25,702 nucleotides of DNA from a virus. The stretch is taken from the IMG/VR virus record IMGVR_UViG_3300030107_003870, positions 1 to 25,702 of that record; one strand, written 5' to 3'. The notes under the pieces are model-generated. The model was not told where the DNA came from. It was given only the letters and a program-made list of their open reading frames with translations, and made no database searches. Of this stretch, positions 22,418 to 25,702 are shown in pieces (the stretch's first letter is position 1; every line of letters starts with the position of its first letter). The translations under genes and the position numbers were made by a program.

Positions 22418-23871
22418 CATTTAGCTATGATAGAGAAAGTATAAGAAGAGCTCTTTCTGCTTATAGAAATAGGGAGACGTCATCACCAGAAGGAGCAAAG
22501 TTTTTACGTGTTAATTTCCCCACTGAAGCAGGTGTAGAGGGAAGTAGTGTTAAGGTTTATTATCGAGTTAAGCCTGGCTTTGAAGAAGTAGAAAAGGCTA
22601 GTGCTCACGGTTATCCCAGAGTTTTCAGCGGAGTCCGTTACAGCTATCCCAGTTCTAACATCGATCCCTTTCAACCTATAAATGTTGGCAATATTGCCAT
22701 TCCCTATCAAATATTTTATAATGGTGGGTGGGTTGATATAGAGTCCAAAGGAGATTTTGCACTTCAGAACATTGAAAAAAAAGCAATAGAGCTTTACACG
22801 GAGAACAAAGATGGAAGTCGATTTTCTAGTGACTTATCTGAGGTAGATGCTGCCAATTTCCCTGAAGAATGGCTAACTAATAAACCTAATTTTAAGGGTA
22901 CTATAAATGGTCAAGAGGCTGTTGAGGGTTCTTTATTTTATACTTATTACGATGGGGATCAATTAGTAACTTATGTACAAGGAAAAGATGGTGGTGAGTT
23001 TATACCATTAGCGAATGTACCTTCGCATTTAGATGGACTTAGAGGTCAATTAAAGGATATTAATAAGCAACTAGCCGTGCTGGATGGTAGTACCGAAGGA
23101 GCTCAAGAAGGACGTGAGATGATGTTTGAAACAAAAGATGCTTTCATAGAACATCGTAATATGTTAATAATGAACCGAAATAATTTAGAAGCTGCACTTG
23201 GTATGAAATATATACCTAGTAATAAGCCAACTGATCAAGGAGTACTACTCAAGAAGGTAGTAGGCCAGGAGTATACACCGCAAACAGAAGTTCCAGATAC
23301 TACACATTATCGTGTTATTCAATTTGGTGATGAGCTTGTGGAACTTTATAATCTTAGAGATGTTCAAATAGGAGATATGAACTCATTTGATGGAGAGCAA
23401 CATATATATACTCAAAGAACTCTTCGCCATGATCAAGGTGAGATGAAATTGACAGGTTGGTGTAGTACTAATCCAAATACTTATACAGAGCAAAAAACTG
23501 GTACTCCAGAGAGTCGGCTATGTACTGGTGACGAACTTAAGAAACTATTAGACGAGTCAGTTAAAAATGGTGTAATCGAACAAAGGGAAGTGGATAATAC
23601 TATAAATTTAGACGAAACTAAGCCTAAGCCTGTTAATCCATATGAGGGACAAACTCCTATTAAGAAATATGAAGGATATGATATATCTAAAAATATATCT
23701 AATGTAAGGCCTTATAGTGGAATTCTGGATGATTATTCACTAGAAATTCTAAATACTGTAGCTAACAATCCAAAGGAGGAGAATAAATATTATAAAGGTT
23801 ATCTTTCCAAAACTTTTGCTGGACTACCAAAAACATTTAAACCGAAAGAAAAAACTGGAGGTATAGTATAA
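22414..23871 (+). CDS. Unrecognised 485-aa protein in the terminase interval
   Basis: I do not recognise this gene. The start is well supported by GGAGGT at 22403-22408 and an ATGA overlap. The product has an N-terminal basic helix (YDRESIRRALSAYRNRE), a beta-rich first half with many aromatic residues (SSVKVYYRVKPGFEEVEK, PRVFSGVRYSYPSSN), and a coiled-coil-like middle helix (HLDGLRGQLKDINKQLAVLD, about residues 206-225). A beta region (THYRVIQFGDELVELYN) and a Pro/Lys-rich C-terminal tail follow. Two cysteines lie in GWCSTNP and SRLCTGD. No signal peptide or membrane segment is seen. Neither T7 nor the standard cyanopodovirus plan has such a gene here as far as I recall. A virion or packaging-associated protein is possible. 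Confidence 0.75.
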   Translation: MTFSYDRESIRRALSAYRNRETSSPEGAKFLRVNFPTEAGVEGSSVKVYYRVKPGFEEVEKASAHGYPRVFSGVRYSYPSSNIDPFQPINVGNIAIPYQIFYNGGWVDIESKGDFALQNIEKKAIELYTENKDGSRFSSDLSEVDAANFPEEWLTNKPNFKGTINGQEAVEGSLFYTYYDGDQLVTYVQGKDGGEFIPLANVPSHLDGLRGQLKDINKQLAVLDGSTEGAQEGREMMFETKDAFIEHRNMLIMNRNNLEAALGMKYIPSNKPTDQGVLLKKVVGQEYTPQTEVPDTTHYRVIQFGDELVELYNLRDVQIGDMNSFDGEQHIYTQRTLRHDQGEMKLTGWCSTNPNTYTEQKTGTPESRLCTGDELKKLLDESVKNGVIEQREVDNTINLDETKPKPVNPYEGQTPIKKYEGYDISKNISNVRPYSGILDDYSLEILNTVANNPKEENKYYKGYLSKTFAGLPKTFKPKEKTGGIV

Positions 23872-24749
23872 TGGCAAAAGGTAAACTTATTAGTGAATTA
23901 TTTGAAGTTGCAGGAAGATTTTTAGGAAATGCACCACTTCACAAACCACATCAGCAAACATTTCTTTGGAAACCTAAACGTGGTACTGCCTCATGGGCTT
24001 TTGCTGTTGAGGATCATCAACGTTCATTAAATAATCCTAAATGGCTAAAGAATCGTTATGTTGATGATTCTGGTAAAGCATGGTTCTTAGAACCTAAAGT
24101 AAAGAAAGAAGTTAAACCAGATCCATCTGATCATTTAGGTATGACTGACGCTGCTAAAAAATATAAAAGAGAATCTAATTACGATGATGTAAGACAAGAA
24201 TTAATTAGAAAACAGACTGCAGGTGATGATGAGTTCTATATGATGTCTATGGATGAATGGAGAAATAGAGCACGTTTAGAATCTATTAAAGGTGGTCCTA
24301 TACAATTTCGTAGGCATCATAGAGCTGGTTTAGCTAAATGGGGAGTTCTTTATGAAGGTTTAAGTGAAGCTAATTCAAAAAAACTAACAGAATGGATAGA
24401 AGAAAACTATCCTATATTTATGGGTAATCATAAAGGTAATGCGATAGATTTACCAGATGTAGTTCATAGAAAATTCCATGCATGGTTAAGTGACAAAGGT
24501 TGGATGCAACGTACTTTGAAATCTAATAAAACTAAGTTCTCTTCATTAAATTTAAAAGAACGTAAAAAATTAGTAGCTGAACTTGTTGAAGAACAAGCTC
24601 AAGAAGATATTATGGTAAAATATCTTATGGACGAATTCCAAGGTAATGAACCTTTAGAACGATTAGTAGCTGAAATCCAAGGAATGTCATTACGTAAGTA
24701 TAAGAAGCTCAGAGGCGGTTATATAGTGAATACAGGTAAAACTACATAA
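23871..24749 (+). CDS. Putative HNH/LHH-like nuclease (292 aa)
   Basis: The C-terminal half has a histidine arrangement typical of HNH-type nucleases: RRHH (H149, H150), then GNHKGNAIDLPDVVHRKFHAWL, giving N190, H199 and H203. The pattern HH-(about 40)-N-x-I-x-LP-xxVH-xxxH matches the one seen in HNH, LHH and AHH domains, where the paired histidines bind a metal and activate water. The first 140 residues are unassigned, with a conserved-looking KPHQQTFLWKPKRGTASWAF region. The start follows GGAGGT (23857-23862), and the last base of the previous gene is the first of this one. HNH nucleases beside terminase genes are known to help packaging in some phages (HK97 gp74). A toxin-like or homing role is an alternative. 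Confidence 0.6.
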   Translation: MAKGKLISELFEVAGRFLGNAPLHKPHQQTFLWKPKRGTASWAFAVEDHQRSLNNPKWLKNRYVDDSGKAWFLEPKVKKEVKPDPSDHLGMTDAAKKYKRESNYDDVRQELIRKQTAGDDEFYMMSMDEWRNRARLESIKGGPIQFRRHHRAGLAKWGVLYEGLSEANSKKLTEWIEENYPIFMGNHKGNAIDLPDVVHRKFHAWLSDKGWMQRTLKSNKTKFSSLNLKERKKLVAELVEEQAQEDIMVKYLMDEFQGNEPLERLVAEIQGMSLRKYKKLRGGYIVNTGKTT

Positions 24750-24784
24750 AGACTATTTCAACCCCATTAAAATCGATTTAAACT

Positions 24785-24952
24785 ATGTCTAAGAAACTAT
24801 TAATCAGTCCTATTGAAGGGATAAAAGCTAACGGAGCTAAAGCAGTGGGACTACCTAAAGTAAAGAGTAAAAAAGCTAGTGCTGTGAAACGGAGAATTAA
24901 TACACGCAAATTACTAGCTAAAAAAAGTACTCCATATCAAGAAAAAGTCTGA
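24785..24952 (+). CDS. Small basic protein of unknown function (55 aa)
   Basis: Starting 35 bases after the HNH-like gene, this 55-residue protein is strongly basic (KKLLISPIEGIKANGAKAVG, then KVKSKKASAVKRRINTRKLL) with no membrane segment. No family is recognised. It may bind DNA. Its stop shares a base with the next start (TGATG), which supports coupled translation. The short gap before it contains nothing recognisable. Confidence 0.6.
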   Translation: MSKKLLISPIEGIKANGAKAVGLPKVKSKKASAVKRRINTRKLLAKKSTPYQEKV

Positions 24953-25239
24953 TGGCTAAAAAGAAAAATTTAACAATTGCTGCTGTTCCTAATCCAGGCC
25001 CAGAGCCAGTTAGACGTGAAGATGTTCCTACTGTTCCTAGTAGTCCTTATTTACCAGGTAAATCACCTTTTAAAAAAGGGATAGCTGGTTTACAGATTGA
25101 CCCTGAAATTAAAATAGAATTTACATTTCCTAAAAGAGGTAATAAAAGGCGACATGAACCAGGGGGTTATTATTATGGAACACCGCCTAAAGAACCTTAC
25201 TGGAAAAGACGTAAATCAAATACATCCAATATTGCATGA
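24952..25239 (+). CDS. Small Pro/Lys-rich protein of unknown function (95 aa)
   Basis: This 95-residue protein is rich in proline, lysine and arginine (VPNPGPEPVRREDVPTVPSS, then FPKRGNKRRHEPGGYYYGTP), probably largely disordered. It is coupled at both ends: TGATG with the previous gene and ATGA with the large terminase. No domain or signal is seen. The tight link to the large terminase gene suggests that the products are made in step, but no function can be given. Confidence 0.65.
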   Translation: MAKKKNLTIAAVPNPGPEPVRREDVPTVPSSPYLPGKSPFKKGIAGLQIDPEIKIEFTFPKRGNKRRHEPGGYYYGTPPKEPYWKRRKSNTSNIA

Positions 25240-25702
25240 ATACATTACCCAAAGCAACAAATGAAGACGTAGTTAGTGTTCTATGTGATGACTTTAAATT
25301 GTTTCTTCAAGCTTTATGGGAACAATTAGATTTACCCTCACCCACAAGAGCACAATATGCAATCGCAGATTACTTACAAAATGGACCCAAAAGACTCCAA
25401 ATTCAGGCTTTCCGTGGTGTTGGGAAGTCTTGGATTACTGGTGCTTTCGTCCTTTGGACTTTATTTAAAGACCCAGAAAAGAAAATAATGATAATATCTG
25501 CTTCTAAAGAAAGAGCAGATAACATGTCCATCTTCTTACAAAAACTTATCATTGAAACTCCATGGCTAGCTCATCTTCGTCCCAAATCAGACGACTCTCG
25601 TTGGAGTCGCATCAGCTTCGACGTAAACTGTTCACCTCACCAAGCCCCAAGCGTAAAGTCGGTGGGCATCACTGGACAGCTCACAGGAAGCAGAGCCGAT
25701 TT
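25236..25702 (+). CDS. terL: Terminase large subunit (T7 gp19-like), N-terminal part, cut by the window end
   Basis: The first 155 residues of the DNA-packaging motor ATPase are present. Visible features are SPTRAQYAIADYLQNGPKRL, the Walker A motif FRGVGKS (residues 59-65) with K64, the adenine-side segment EKKIMIISASKERADNM, and TGQLTGSRAD at the window edge, which leads into Walker B. T7 gp19 has 586 residues, so about three quarters, including the nuclease domain, lies beyond the window. The motor pumps DNA into the prohead and cuts concatemers. The start is set by an ATGA overlap with the preceding gene. Confidence 0.96.
   Translation, partial: MNTLPKATNEDVVSVLCDDFKLFLQALWEQLDLPSPTRAQYAIADYLQNGPKRLQIQAFRGVGKSWITGAFVLWTLFKDPEKKIMIISASKERADNMSIFLQKLIIETPWLAHLRPKSDDSRWSRISFDVNCSPHQAPSVKSVGITGQLTGSRAD

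Noticed and set aside
1-25702. CRISPR arrays, insertion sequences, integrase or attachment sites
   Set aside because: No regularly spaced repeats, transposase, integrase or long direct repeats were seen on reading through the window.

Overview
This is one continuous stretch of a double-stranded DNA phage genome. Every gene I can support lies on the + strand. The gene order is that of a T7-like podovirus: major capsid, tail tube A, tail tube B, four internal virion proteins, tail fibre, lysis-type region, small terminase, large terminase. A psbA gene (photosystem II D1) and a high-light-inducible (hli) gene just upstream of the capsid gene identify it as a marine cyanophage of the cyanopodovirus type (P-SSP7-like). 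The DNA is AT-rich by eye, which fits a Prochlorococcus or low-GC Synechococcus host; the host is an inference.

Layout. (1) 1-1610 is a host-derived photosynthesis module: the last 168 codons of psbA, two tiny unknown genes, hli, an unusually structured non-coding segment leading into a 17-codon peptide with a YRGV core, a small secreted beta-barrel-like protein and a strong terminator. (2) 1611-3890 is the capsid block: a decoration-like protein, a 171-base structured leader, the T7 gp10-like capsid protein, two small genes and a second strong terminator, placed as in T7 after gene 10. (3) 3900-16103 holds tail tubes A and B and four internal virion (ejection) proteins corresponding to T7 gp13 to gp16. 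(4) 16115-19836 holds the host-recognition proteins: a tail fibre with a T7 gp17-type N-terminus and a 915-aa protein with carbohydrate-binding-like modules and a seven-blade RCC1-like propeller. (5) 19839-21717 is a tightly overlapping run of small genes: an unknown protein, a proline-rich membrane-anchored protein, a holin-like protein, two secreted proteins and a 52-aa protein. I recall several of these as cyanomyovirus-type genes rather than T7-type genes. (6) 21720-25702 is the packaging block, with small terminase, large terminase (cut by the window end) and five genes of about 3.1 kb between them, including an HNH-like nuclease candidate and an unrecognised 485-aa protein.

How it works together. 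The photosynthesis genes would keep photosystem II running in the infected cell. The capsid, tail and internal proteins build the particle and the DNA-ejection channel. The fibre and RCC1-like protein are the likely receptor-binding set. The holin-like and secreted proteins sit where T7 has its lysis genes. The terminases package the genome. Genes are packed with ATGA, taATG and 8-base overlaps, so most of the window probably forms a few long transcripts ending at the two visible terminators.

The points most worth following up are the possible pseudoknotted RNA plus mini-peptide at 1041-1207, a secreted-protein gene at about 21056-21562 that has no recognisable start codon, the RCC1-like propeller adhesin, a beta module shared between tail tube B and a capsid-operon gene, and the enlarged segment between the terminase genes.
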